From JBGSOV01 sp041738935 (lineage in GTDB: Bacteria; Patescibacteriota; Gracilibacteria; CAIRYL01; GCA-016699755), in assembly GCA_041738935.1 (NCBI GenBank), contig JBGSOV010000019.1:1-64000 (forward strand): a stretch of 64,000 nucleotides of DNA, given 5' to 3'. The position numbers and the translations under genes are program-made. The notes beneath the pieces were generated by a model. The model did no database searches, was not told where the DNA came from, and saw only the letters and a list, made by a program, of their open reading frames with translations. Below, piece after piece: positions 53,151-61,041 of this stretch; positions within the stretch are counted from its first letter, which is position 1, and each line of letters opens with the position of its first letter.

Positions 53151-53848
53151 TTTTTCGTCTTTTTGGATGGTGATAATACTTGAAAGATTTTTCCCAAGAG
53201 AAAACTCAATGAGGTAATTGCGTCATCATTTGCAGGAATAAAATCGGTATACCCATCAGGATTAGCATTGCTATCCAAAATTCCATATACCGGAATTCCT
53301 AGTCGATTTGCCTCTTTGATGGCAATTTCGTCGCGTACACCATCAATGACAAACAGGGCGTCGGGCGCGCGATACATATCGGCAATTCCGCCAAAAAGTA
53401 TTTCGAGCCGTTCGCGCTCTTTTTTGATTTGTGACTGTTCTTTTTTGGGAAACTTTTCAATATCACCAGTGTCAATCATCTCGCGGATATCTTTGAGGCG
53501 GCGAATACGTTGTTTGATGGTGTCAAAGTTTGTCAGCAGTCCGCCCACCCATTTGTCCGAAACAACAGGATACCCCTTGGTGGTAAAGATTTCTCGCAAA
53601 ATAGTTTTGGTTTGGGGTTTTGTTGAGACAAACAAAATTACTTTACCTTCAGCAGAAAGTTCGGAAATTGTTTGTGCCACCCGTGAAAGAGCCGTCGCGG
53701 TTTTGTCGAGATCAAAAATATGCACACCGCCTTTTTTTCCCCAGAGATACGGGGCAACTTTGGGATTCCAGCGGCTGACCTTGTGTCCAAAGTGACAAGC
53801 ATTTTCTGCGAGCTCGCGGAGCGTCACAGAGACAGGTAGATTAGTCAT
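53147..53848 (-). CDS. rpsB: 30S ribosomal protein S2
   Basis: 233 residues. ENACHFGHKVSRWNPKVAPYLWG, DLDKTATALSRVAQTI, VSDKWVGGLLTNFDTIKQRI, and DALFVIDGVRDEIAIKEANRLGIPVYGI are S2 signatures. The ATG at 53848 fits the family; the open frame continues to 54160 but into the leader region. It leads an operon with the membrane protein, tsf and hom. A structured leader lies between its promoter and the start codon. Confidence 0.97.
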   Translation of the reverse strand: MTNLPVSVTLRELAENACHFGHKVSRWNPKVAPYLWGKKGGVHIFDLDKTATALSRVAQTISELSAEGKVILFVSTKPQTKTILREIFTTKGYPVVSDKWVGGLLTNFDTIKQRIRRLKDIREMIDTGDIEKFPKKEQSQIKKERERLEILFGGIADMYRAPDALFVIDGVRDEIAIKEANRLGIPVYGILDSNANPDGYTDFIPANDDAITSLSFLLGKIFQVLSPSKKTKK

Positions 53849-53879
53849 TAAGAGGGGGAAAAATCCTTTTACAGCGCGA

Positions 53880-53941
53880 CTCTGGACAGATAGACCCCAA
53901 AAGCTTGGGGCAGGATTTATCTGATAAAACCGAATCCAGAG
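53880..53941 (-). ncRNA. Candidate structured leader of rpsB mRNA
   Basis: Three nested perfect stems on the minus strand: CTCTGGA/TCCAGAG (53935-53941 with 53880-53886), CAGATA/TATCTG (53918-53923 with 53887-53892), and CCCCAA/TTGGGG (53905-53910 with 53895-53900, loop of four). They form one 62-base hairpin with asymmetric internal loops, ending 31 bases before the ATG. Leader elements that bind S2 and repress rpsB are known in several phyla, so autoregulation is likely here. Resemblance to a named motif was not tested. Confidence 0.6.
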
Positions 53942-53957
53942 CGGTTTTTGTGTGCAA

Positions 53958-53966
53958 ATTCTAACA
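53958..53966 (-). promoter_or_regulatory. Extended -10 promoter of rpsB, TGT-TAGAAT
   Basis: Minus strand TGTTAGAAT with a partial -35 (TTGCAT) 16 bases upstream. Predicted start near 53951 gives a leader of ~100 bases that contains the whole three-stem structure. A second TATAAT lies at 54008-54013 (minus) without support. Confidence 0.6.
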
Positions 53967-54145
53967 ACTTCTATGGGAAATGCAAGGCTTTTTCCGAAGT
54001 AAAGAGAATTATAGATGATTCGTATCCAACAAAGGTTTGCGATTTTTAACACAAAGAAGACTAGCTTATGGCTAAAAAGTTGGTGAACCGCTTGCTTTTC
54101 CACAAAAAGTTCCTCAAAATATATCGTGCTGTAACACCTTTTATC

Positions 54146-54640
54146 ATGTCCGCAACACACGTACTAGAAACCATTCAGTCTATACTCACCCAAATTATCG
54201 ACAAACTAGAAGTTCCTTATTCACAGATCGAGATTCTTGAAGAAGACAATGGTGTTTTTCGTGCCAATATCGTCACCGATCGAGCACCGTTTTTAATCGG
54301 CATGTACGGCGAGCGGATCGATGCTATTCAACACATACTCAAGAACATCTTGTGGAAGCAGGGTTTGACTGAAAATGTTTTTGTGATTGTTGATATCGAC
54401 GATTATCGTAAATCACGCGAAGAACGAATTGTCGCATTGGCCGAAGAAAAAGTTGAGGCAGCGCGCCTCACTGGCATCCCACAAACCATGCCATTTTTGG
54501 AGCCGTACTTACGAAAAATGATTCACACGTATATCAGCAATGATCGTTTTCAGGGAATCACCACTCAAAGCGTAGGAGAAGGTCGCGCACGCCGTTTGCA
54601 AATTGTTGTTTCCAAACAAGGAGTCGCCGAATTTGTTTAA
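54146..54640 (+). CDS. khpB: Jag/KhpB-like RNA-binding protein (KH and R3H domains)
   Basis: 164 residues. A KH domain with the GxxG-type loop FLIGMYGERIDAIQHILKNIL is followed by an R3H region (PYLRKMIHTYISNDRFQGITTQSVGEGRARRLQIV, with the R...H spacing). KhpB binds RNA and affects envelope growth in Gram-positives. The ATG at 54146 gives the compact form; one at 54068 would add 26 basic residues. It lacks the usual Jag_N domain. It is followed by a permease after six bases. Confidence 0.87.
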   Translation: MSATHVLETIQSILTQIIDKLEVPYSQIEILEEDNGVFRANIVTDRAPFLIGMYGERIDAIQHILKNILWKQGLTENVFVIVDIDDYRKSREERIVALAEEKVEAARLTGIPQTMPFLEPYLRKMIHTYISNDRFQGITTQSVGEGRARRLQIVVSKQGVAEFV

Positions 54641-54646
54641 GTTCTC

Positions 54647-55900
54647 ATGAAGCTCTCTGAGACGCTTCGGTTCTCTTTGGCGATCATTACTCGCAAGCCT
54701 GGACGCGCCATCATCGTATTTTGTTCGATTATGATTGGCACTGCTGCCATGTTGCTATTTTTGAGTTTTGCCAATGGCCTCGAGCAAGCGGTTTTGACAC
54801 CGATTTTAGGGCGCTCATCCCCAACAACATTAATTATTAGTCCGAATTATCGTTCATTAGATTTTTTAACTGGTGGCACAAAAATCACCAATCAGGTTGT
54901 GGAGGAAATCCATCAAACAACAGGTGTTCAAAAGGTTGATCGCCAGCTTTCATTGGGATTCCCCAATTCGCTGCGGATGTCTCTTTTTGGCATCGAAATC
55001 ACCTCAGACGTGCCTGTTTTTGGTGTTGATGAAAATATTACAAACGGCGATGAAAATTATATACCAGTAGCAATTTCGCCGTATCTGATTGATCTGTTTA
55101 ACTCGTCATTTGCCGAATCCTTACCGGGCGCATCCCGTCTGTCTCCTGAAACCGTACTGCATCGACATCTGACTCTTATTTTCGGAAAATCATCTTTTTT
55201 TAGTGTTGAGGTCGGGAATAATGAAACGCGTGAAAAAGCTGCTGAAGTCACTACACTTTCTACGCGCGTACCACCTGTGGGCATCAGTATTCCTATGTCC
55301 ATTGCACTCGAAATAAATCAATCATTTGGCAAAACTGCGCCCAGCGAAGCAGTCTTTCAGCAACTATTTGTTGAAACCAAAACAGTGGATGATATATCTG
55401 GGGTAAAAACCGCAATTGAAACAATGGGGTTTTCGGCTCGCTCGTTTGAGGAACTTGGTGAAGAAGTGCGACTATTGGCAAACACCATTCGGGTAATACT
55501 TTTTTTTGCTGCGGCAATTATTTTGATAATTGCGTTTTTTGCACTTTTTGCTTTGATATCTATAATTATTATTGAATACCAAAAGAATATTGGAATTTTG
55601 CGGGCACTTGGTGCTTCGCGACAAACAATCGTGCAGATATTTTTATTTTTTGCTGTAATTCTCACTTTCGCTGGGATTTTAGGCGGTATGTTTTTGAGTT
55701 ATGGAAGTAGCCTAATTATTGAGCGTGTTCTCAAAAATACACTGCCTGACCTTCTTTTTCTTGCTGGTGATTTTTTTCCGTTTTCATATCGACTTGTCGG
55801 TGAAGTTGGTTTTGGTGTTTTGGTAGCAGCACTTCTGTTTGCGTATTTTCCAGTAAGATCTGCAACCAAAAGAGAGATACTTGCCTTGTTGTGGCGATAA
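54647..55900 (+). CDS. FtsX/MacB-like ABC transporter permease
   Basis: 417 residues. One N-terminal membrane helix (IIVFCSIMIGTAAMLLFLSF), an extracellular MacB-like domain (~residues 50-270), then three C-terminal helices with the FtsX signature IIIEYQKNIGILRALGASRQTIVQIFLFFA. No ATPase gene is adjacent; a partner elsewhere is expected. It ends two bases from convergent dxr. Confidence 0.88.
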   Translation: MKLSETLRFSLAIITRKPGRAIIVFCSIMIGTAAMLLFLSFANGLEQAVLTPILGRSSPTTLIISPNYRSLDFLTGGTKITNQVVEEIHQTTGVQKVDRQLSLGFPNSLRMSLFGIEITSDVPVFGVDENITNGDENYIPVAISPYLIDLFNSSFAESLPGASRLSPETVLHRHLTLIFGKSSFFSVEVGNNETREKAAEVTTLSTRVPPVGISIPMSIALEINQSFGKTAPSEAVFQQLFVETKTVDDISGVKTAIETMGFSARSFEELGEEVRLLANTIRVILFFAAAIILIIAFFALFALISIIIIEYQKNIGILRALGASRQTIVQIFLFFAVILTFAGILGGMFLSYGSSLIIERVLKNTLPDLLFLAGDFFPFSYRLVGEVGFGVLVAALLFAYFPVRSATKREILALLWR

Positions 55901-55902
55901 CA

Positions 55903-56964
55903 TTATGTGTCAAATATTGCTTCGACGTGAGTAAAAATTTCACCAAAAGTTATTTTTTTATCCAAAAAAGCTTGGACTGCTTTTTCGTTGGCACGATTGA
56001 ATTCTGCTTCATAACCCAAATGAAGAGCGCGCCGCGCAAAAAGAATTGATGGGAAACGTGTATGATCAACACGAGCAAAATTCCACTGTTGTTCAAAAAA
56101 AGAAAATTTAGGGAATGCAAGTATCGGACGCTCAGGATAATACAAGGCATATGCGATTGCAGTGCGCATATCTGCGGTTCCGATTTGAGCAATAACAGAT
56201 CCATCCTGAAACTCGACAGCCGAATGAAGTTGAGACTCAGGATGAATAACCACTTCGATTTGCTGCTCAGGAATATCAAACAAAAAAGCAGCCTCAATTA
56301 CTTCGAGCGCTTTATTCATCAGTGTAGCAGAATCAATTGAAATCTTTTTTCCCATCTCCCATTTTGGATGACGCAGTGCCTCTTCTACAGAGGCTTTTTG
56401 AAGTTTTTTAAGTGGCCATTTTATCGGGTCATAAAACGGTCCACCAGAACAAGTAAGCCAAATCTTGGTGACTTCGGATTTTTTTCCGGCTCGCAAAGAT
56501 TGCCATATCGCCGAATGCTCTGAATCAATAGGAAGAATTTGACGATTATATTTTTGCGCCAGTGCTTGTATTTCTTTCCCAGCAGCAACAATTACTTCTT
56601 TGGTTGCAAGTGCGACATCTTTTCCGGTTTCGAGTGCCGCCCGCACTAGTGGAATCCCAGCTTCACCCACAACCGCCATCACCACAATATCTGCTGTAGT
56701 ATTGCGAATAAGTTCTTCTTGATTAGTATATAGCTTAAAATCTTTCCCTGTATTTTGTGAAAGAATGCGTTGATGAGCTTTTTTATCTTGAATATAAACT
56801 GCTTTTGGATCAAAGCAATCTATTTGTTGCAACAACTTCTGCTGATTTTTTTCTGCAGTGAGTCCGCAAACTACAAAATCACTGCTGTGCTCTCGAATGA
56901 TTTCGAGTGTTTGTGTTCCGATTGATCCGGTTGAACCACAAATAAGAATACGTTTACGCTTCAA
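55903..56964 (-). CDS. dxr: 1-deoxy-D-xylulose 5-phosphate reductoisomerase
   Basis: 353 residues. NADPH loop ICGSTGSIGTQTLEIIRE, VGEAGIPLVRAALETGKDVALATKE, the metal site IDSEHSAIWQSL, KWEMGKKISIDSATLMNKALEVIEA, and VVIHPESQLHSAVEF. It commits carbon to isoprenoids by the MEP pathway. The usual ANKE motif reads ATKE, a changed residue in an otherwise well-conserved loop. It follows dnaN by five bases. Confidence 0.96.
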   Translation of the reverse strand: MKRKRILICGSTGSIGTQTLEIIREHSSDFVVCGLTAEKNQQKLLQQIDCFDPKAVYIQDKKAHQRILSQNTGKDFKLYTNQEELIRNTTADIVVMAVVGEAGIPLVRAALETGKDVALATKEVIVAAGKEIQALAQKYNRQILPIDSEHSAIWQSLRAGKKSEVTKIWLTCSGGPFYDPIKWPLKKLQKASVEEALRHPKWEMGKKISIDSATLMNKALEVIEAAFLFDIPEQQIEVVIHPESQLHSAVEFQDGSVIAQIGTADMRTAIAYALYYPERPILAFPKFSFFEQQWNFARVDHTRFPSILFARRALHLGYEAEFNRANEKAVQAFLDKKITFGEIFTHVEAIFDT

Positions 56965-56969
56965 TGGAT

Positions 56970-58073
56970 TTAAATCTTAAGAGGCATAATCACATGCAGA
57001 AAACCTTTATTTTGTTGAGAGGTTACTAATACGGGGCTTAATTTTTCGCCGACATGAAGTTCTATTTTTTCACCATTGAGCACTTGTAAAACATCCAAAA
57101 AAAACTGACTATTAAGTGCTACTGCGTTTTCACCATTTGAGTTTTCAATTGCGATCACTGCTTCCTCTGTCCCAATTTCTGTAGCATCAGTTGTGATCTC
57201 CATTTCAGATTTTTTGAAAACCAATTTAATATTATTGTTGTTTTCACGAGCAAAAATCCCAACGCGTTTTACTGTACGAATCAATTCTTGACGATTAACT
57301 TCGATGGTGCTCTGAAAAGACTTTGGAATAATCTGTTGATAATTAGGAAATTGCCCTTCAATGAGTCGCGAAACAATACGCACGCCATTAAATAGAAAGA
57401 GAATCTGGTGTTTAGAAAAAATAATTTCAATTTTTCCATCTTCCTCTGGTGAGAGAATGCGCTCAAGTTCCATTAGTGTTCGCGCCGGAATTATACAAGA
57501 GACATTTTCTTTTGGTGCTGTTAAAAAGGGTATTCTTTTTTCTGAAAGCCGATAACTATCTGTTCCAGCCATAATCAATTCATCTCCATCTGTTGCAAAC
57601 AAAATTCCTGATAAAACAGGTCGTGTACCGCCACTTGCAGCACAAAAAACAACCTCATCGAGAGCTGTTTTTAGTGCTTTTTGAGAAATCATGCATGAAT
57701 TTTCTTTTTCCACAAAAGGAATTACAGGAAATTCATCAGCAGAAATACCTTTAATTGTTGTTTTTGACCCTGTCGTTTTTACATTAATTTTTTCTCCTTC
57801 AGATTTTAAAAAATCAATAGTGTCGCCAGAAGCAAGACCAATCCACGAAACAATTGTTTTTGCAGGGAGTGTCGTTTTCCCTTCGTTTAATACGTGGGCA
57901 TCAAGCGTGGCAGTAATCGAAATATCAAGATTGGTTGCAGAAATTTCGACGAATTGCCCTTCGGCAGAAAGAAGGATATTTTCAAGGATAGGTAGAGTTC
58001 CTGTTGTTCCTGTTGCTTTTTGAGCAATATTTAGGGCGCGAAGAATATCTTTTTGCAAGCATGAGAATTTCAT
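56970..58073 (-). CDS. dnaN: DNA polymerase III beta sliding clamp
   Basis: 367 residues with three clamp folds. Landmarks: NIAQKATGTTGTLPILENILL, the MAGTDSYRLSEKRIP motif, FPNYQQIIPKSFQ, and the C-terminal NSQFFLDVLQVLNGEKIELHVGEKLSPVLVT. It encircles DNA and tethers polymerase. Unusually it is paired with dxr, and no dnaA, recF or gyrB is adjacent. Confidence 0.97.
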   Translation of the reverse strand: MKFSCLQKDILRALNIAQKATGTTGTLPILENILLSAEGQFVEISATNLDISITATLDAHVLNEGKTTLPAKTIVSWIGLASGDTIDFLKSEGEKINVKTTGSKTTIKGISADEFPVIPFVEKENSCMISQKALKTALDEVVFCAASGGTRPVLSGILFATDGDELIMAGTDSYRLSEKRIPFLTAPKENVSCIIPARTLMELERILSPEEDGKIEIIFSKHQILFLFNGVRIVSRLIEGQFPNYQQIIPKSFQSTIEVNRQELIRTVKRVGIFARENNNNIKLVFKKSEMEITTDATEIGTEEAVIAIENSNGENAVALNSQFFLDVLQVLNGEKIELHVGEKLSPVLVTSQQNKGFLHVIMPLKI

Positions 58074-58190
58074 TCTGGTTAAAAGTCAAAGAATTATTCA
58101 AATAGAATTGTTCCAGATTATTATTATTACTTCAATTAATCTTTTTATTTAAAAAAAATAATATAACCGCATGTAAATGAAAAACTGTTT

Positions 58191-58331
58191 TGGTAAAATA
58201 AGTAATAACTAGATATTACAAAGGAGGAAGTCATTCTTTTAGATGTTGAGCAAAAATAGAATTCATATAAATGGCTTTGTGGTGTAATCAATCTAAAGTA
58301 TAAGAAGAGCAGGCTTATAAGTGCTTTTTTT
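58191..58331 (+). ncRNA. Candidate small RNA or leader-peptide transcript
   Basis: On the plus strand, opposite to both neighbours: an extended -10 TGG-TAAAAT (58191-58199), predicted start ~58206, a perfect Shine-Dalgarno-like AAAGGAGG (58220-58227), and a terminator-like hairpin ending in seven Ts (58308-58331; AGCA...TGCT with CTTATAAG inside). A 14-codon frame starts at an ATG at 58241 but is 13 bases from the AGGAGG, rather far. The unit is ~125 bases. Whether it is a small RNA, a peptide gene or chance is open. Confidence 0.4.
58308..58331 (+). terminator. Terminator-like hairpin with T-run
   Basis: AGCA, a two-base bulge and CT pair with AG and TGCT around TATA, followed by a run of seven Ts (58325-58331) on the plus strand. 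The stem is short (six pairs), so strength is doubtful. Confidence 0.4.
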
Positions 58332-58423
58332 GGATCGGACTATAATATTAAAAACACAATTATCGTTTATCACTCTTATATAAACACTGACGAAAAAAAA
58401 GCGTCAAAGCAGAAAAATAAATA

Positions 58424-59722
58424 TTATTTCCGAATCGAAGCATTTTCTTTGTTTAAAAGGGTAATATACTCTTGTTGTAGGTAGACAAATTGATTTTCAG
58501 CAACGTCTTGTGTGTAAACACCACCAGCACCCAAAAATGTTTCTTTGCCGATTTTGATGCCTGGCATCAAACTGGCATTGATTCCAACACGGACATTTTT
58601 TCCGATAACAGAGCCAAATTTTGATTGCCCTGAATTGATTTTTTCGTCTTTAATTTTTGTAAAAATATTTTGTTCGTTCAGGCGAAGATTTGCTGTTCGC
58701 GCACCTGCGCCAAGTGAGACATTCTCGTCAAAAATACTATCACCGATGAAATTCTGATGTGTCCAGCAATGCGGCTGTAGTACACTACGAGCGATTTCAG
58801 TGGTGTGACCAATAACACAATTTGCTTCGACATTTGCTGTCCGAACAAGGGCATGATTTGCCACAATTGTGTTTTTACCGATGTACACTGGACCATTAAT
58901 AACTGCAAAATCCATAATTTTGACTCCTTCCTCAATAACAACATTCCCATTGATACTACTTTTTGGGCTAATTACAGCTGTTGAATCAACATGTGGGGTT
59001 AGTGATTGTAAAAAATAATCCTGAAGTGCAAGAAGGTGCCATGGATATTTGATTGCTTGCCAGAATCCAGTGTATTTAACTGCCTCAGCTGCCTCACCAC
59101 TATCAAAAAGATATTGTAATGTTTCTTCATAATTATCACCTTGTATCACCTTGTGAAGCGCTTCAAGGAGAGAAGCAGGATTTTTGTAAAGATGAACCAA
59201 GATTGTTACTAAATTACTTGGCTCATTTCCCGCGCCTGGTTTTTCCAAAATTGCATCAATACGGTTTGGTGTTTGAGAAGATATGCACAGATATCCACCA
59301 GGAAAATAGTTTTCCACAATTTTACCCACCAGAAAAATAAAAGAAGATGATTTTTTAGCAGCAGTAAGTATGTTTTCATATGCAGATTTTTCCACCATGT
59401 CATTAGAGCACACCACGAGAAGTGGCTTGTGCTTATCGATTATTTTTTCGGCTGCTAAAATGCCGCCGCGAATTCCTTCGTCGAGATTGTCTTGAATCGC
59501 AAAATCAAATTTTCCAGCAGGAATCTCAGCACACACAGCCTGAAAATGCGTGATGTTTTGCTTGTTACCAACCACACAAATATCAGTAAGACCCGCAGCA
59601 AGCAATGTGTTAATTTGATGCTCGAGCACGGTTTTACCCAAAAAGCGAAAGAGTGTTTTTTCTTCGATGGGCCAAGTGCGGCTGCTTTTGCCAGCAGCAA
59701 GGAGGATTACTTGAGGCGTCAT
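58424..59722 (-). CDS. GlmU-like sugar-1-phosphate nucleotidyltransferase / acetyltransferase
   Basis: 432 residues. The N-terminal nucleotidyltransferase has VILLAAGKSSRTWPIEEKTLF (the usual LAAGxGxR) and a conserved-looking YLCISSQTP region. The C-terminal left-handed beta-helix has hexapeptide repeats (VISPKSSINGNVVIEEGVKI, GPVYIGKNTIVANHALVR), and SLGAGARTANLRLNEQ replaces the GlmU GAGTITAN motif. The arrangement is closest to archaeal-type bifunctional GlmU proteins. UDP-GlcNAc or a related sugar nucleotide is likely. Its start overlaps the upstream stop (ATGA). Confidence 0.85.
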   Translation of the reverse strand: MTPQVILLAAGKSSRTWPIEEKTLFRFLGKTVLEHQINTLLAAGLTDICVVGNKQNITHFQAVCAEIPAGKFDFAIQDNLDEGIRGGILAAEKIIDKHKPLLVVCSNDMVEKSAYENILTAAKKSSSFIFLVGKIVENYFPGGYLCISSQTPNRIDAILEKPGAGNEPSNLVTILVHLYKNPASLLEALHKVIQGDNYEETLQYLFDSGEAAEAVKYTGFWQAIKYPWHLLALQDYFLQSLTPHVDSTAVISPKSSINGNVVIEEGVKIMDFAVINGPVYIGKNTIVANHALVRTANVEANCVIGHTTEIARSVLQPHCWTHQNFIGDSIFDENVSLGAGARTANLRLNEQNIFTKIKDEKINSGQSKFGSVIGKNVRVGINASLMPGIKIGKETFLGAGGVYTQDVAENQFVYLQQEYITLLNKENASIRK

Positions 59723-60591
59723 AGTGAAGGAAGAGATGAGGAGAAAGAATCAAAAATGCGCAAATGAATATCCCCGATTTTGCCGGTATTGAAAAGGGCA
59801 ATTTGTTTGTCCTGATAACGCTGCACAACCTCAGCATGAGGATGTCCGTAGGGATTGTCGATATGCGCAGATATTACAGCTGTTTGAGGAGCAACAGCGT
59901 TTATAAAATCTTCTGTGCTAGAAGATTTGGAGCCATGGTGAGGAGATTTTAAGATTGTAGACTGCAAGCGAACTGGTGTTTTGAGCACGAGTTTTTCGGT
60001 TGGTTTTTCGGCGTCACCAGTAAAAAGTACCGACTCTTTCCCTGTTGTCAGGCGCATGAGTGGCGAAGTGACATTGCGTTTTGGAAGTTCTTTGGCGAGA
60101 AGTGATTGTTGTGGATAAAGGATGTCGAGAACAACTGATCCAATCCGAAAATCAGTCTGACTGTTTGCATAAACAAGGGGAATATTTTGTCGAGCAGCCT
60201 CAGCTACAATCGCAACAAAAAGCAGTGAATCTTCCGCGTTGCCAGGCAAAACAATGCTTTTGACTTTGTATTGCTGAAGAATACTAAGTGCGCCGCCAAT
60301 ATGATCGCGATCGGCATGGGTTAAAAAAAAGATATCGATTTCGCGCGACCAAAACGGAAGCGTATTGGCAATTTTTGCAGCAGCTTCAGCATTTTCACCA
60401 CTATCAACCAAAAGATGATATCCATCAGGGAAAACTAAAAAAAGCGCATCGCCTGGAACATTAAATGCCCAGAAGCCGACAGTTTGTGGTGAACTTTTGT
60501 ATGTTTGCCAGGCAAGAGCACAGATACTGGTTAGTAAAATGAGGCTTGTCCAAAAAATAATGCGCCGAGGAAGAAAGAGAAATGAAGACAT
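59719..60591 (-). CDS. ComEC-like metallo-beta-lactamase-fold hydrolase
   Basis: 290 residues. An N-terminal membrane helix (FWTSLILLTSICALAW), then an MBL fold with the metal motif THADRDHIGG, LLVDSGENAEAA, and SPHHGSKSSSTEDF. This is the soluble C-terminal domain of ComEC as a stand-alone, anchored, extracellular-facing protein. In ComEC the domain is proposed to degrade one DNA strand during uptake. No comEC channel or comEA is in the window. It is coupled by ATGA to the GlmU-like gene. Confidence 0.88.
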   Translation of the reverse strand: MSSFLFLPRRIIFWTSLILLTSICALAWQTYKSSPQTVGFWAFNVPGDALFLVFPDGYHLLVDSGENAEAAAKIANTLPFWSREIDIFFLTHADRDHIGGALSILQQYKVKSIVLPGNAEDSLLFVAIVAEAARQNIPLVYANSQTDFRIGSVVLDILYPQQSLLAKELPKRNVTSPLMRLTTGKESVLFTGDAEKPTEKLVLKTPVRLQSTILKSPHHGSKSSSTEDFINAVAPQTAVISAHIDNPYGHPHAEVVQRYQDKQIALFNTGKIGDIHLRIFDSFSSSLPSL

Positions 60592-60687
60592 CTAAAAAAC
60601 ATTGCAAATTAATTTTATTTTTGCAAAATATATCTCTTGATGCAACACAGAGTTTTGGTGTTTGTGTTTGCGGTTTGTCGTGAAAAG

Positions 60688-60696
60688 TGCTAGAAT
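60688..60696 (+). promoter_or_regulatory. Extended -10 promoter, TGC-TAGAAT
   Basis: TGCTAGAAT with start predicted near 60703. That places the ATG at 60700 before or at the start site, so the ATG at 60721 is preferred for the downstream gene. Confidence 0.6.
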
Positions 60697-60720
60697 ATTA
60701 TGAATTATTACTTGTTAAAA

Positions 60721-61041
60721 ATGGAAGAAGAAACAGTTTTTGAGGGAGGCGGAATAGACGGGGGACTCACGACGCTTTTTAGCCTCTTACCAGGCACGGG
60801 ACTCATTCAGAGCGAAAGCATTGTGGATGTGACACTGGGTTGGATTCAATTCGGTTTGACGTTAGTCGGGACAATTGCTTTTGTTGCGTTTATTTATGCG
60901 GGTTTTTTGTATGTAACGTCGTTTGCAAATGAAGAAAATGCCGAATCTGCTAAAAAAACTATTATCTGGACTTCCATCGGGCTGATTGTGATTTTGATAT
61001 CATACGCAGCGGTTTCAACCCTTATCCGCGCCACAGCATGA
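60721..61041 (+). CDS. VirB2/TrbC-like small membrane protein (pilin-like)
   Basis: 106 residues with two membrane helices (residues ~35-57 and ~80-100) in the pilin-like TrbC/VirB2 pattern: FGLTLVGTIAFVAFIYAGFLYV, then a short charged turn (NEENAESAKKT), then TIIWTSIGLIVILISYAA. The ATG at 60721 was chosen because the promoter start lies just before it. It overlaps the next gene by four bases (ATGA), whose N-terminus carries a paralogous copy of the same helices. In type IV secretion systems VirB2 forms the pilus; such small proteins are common in CPR and not proven to be pilins. Confidence 0.78.
   Translation: MEEETVFEGGGIDGGLTTLFSLLPGTGLIQSESIVDVTLGWIQFGLTLVGTIAFVAFIYAGFLYVTSFANEENAESAKKTIIWTSIGLIVILISYAAVSTLIRATA

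Larger units (their letters stand above)
58074..58423. other. AT-rich intergenic region, 350 bases
   Basis: Non-coding between dnaN and the sugar nucleotidyltransferase, both on the minus strand. It must hold the dnaN promoter and the upstream gene's terminator, but no clean examples were found. A small hairpin (TGACG/CGTCA around an A-run, near 58390-58410) is present. No DnaA boxes were seen, so it is not supported as an origin. A plus-strand transcript candidate lies inside it (separate entry). Confidence 0.5.

Noticed and set aside
56970..58423. Replication origin near dnaN
   Set aside because: No dnaA gene, no cluster of DnaA boxes; the only exact box-like 9-mer nearby (about 60111) is inside a coding region.
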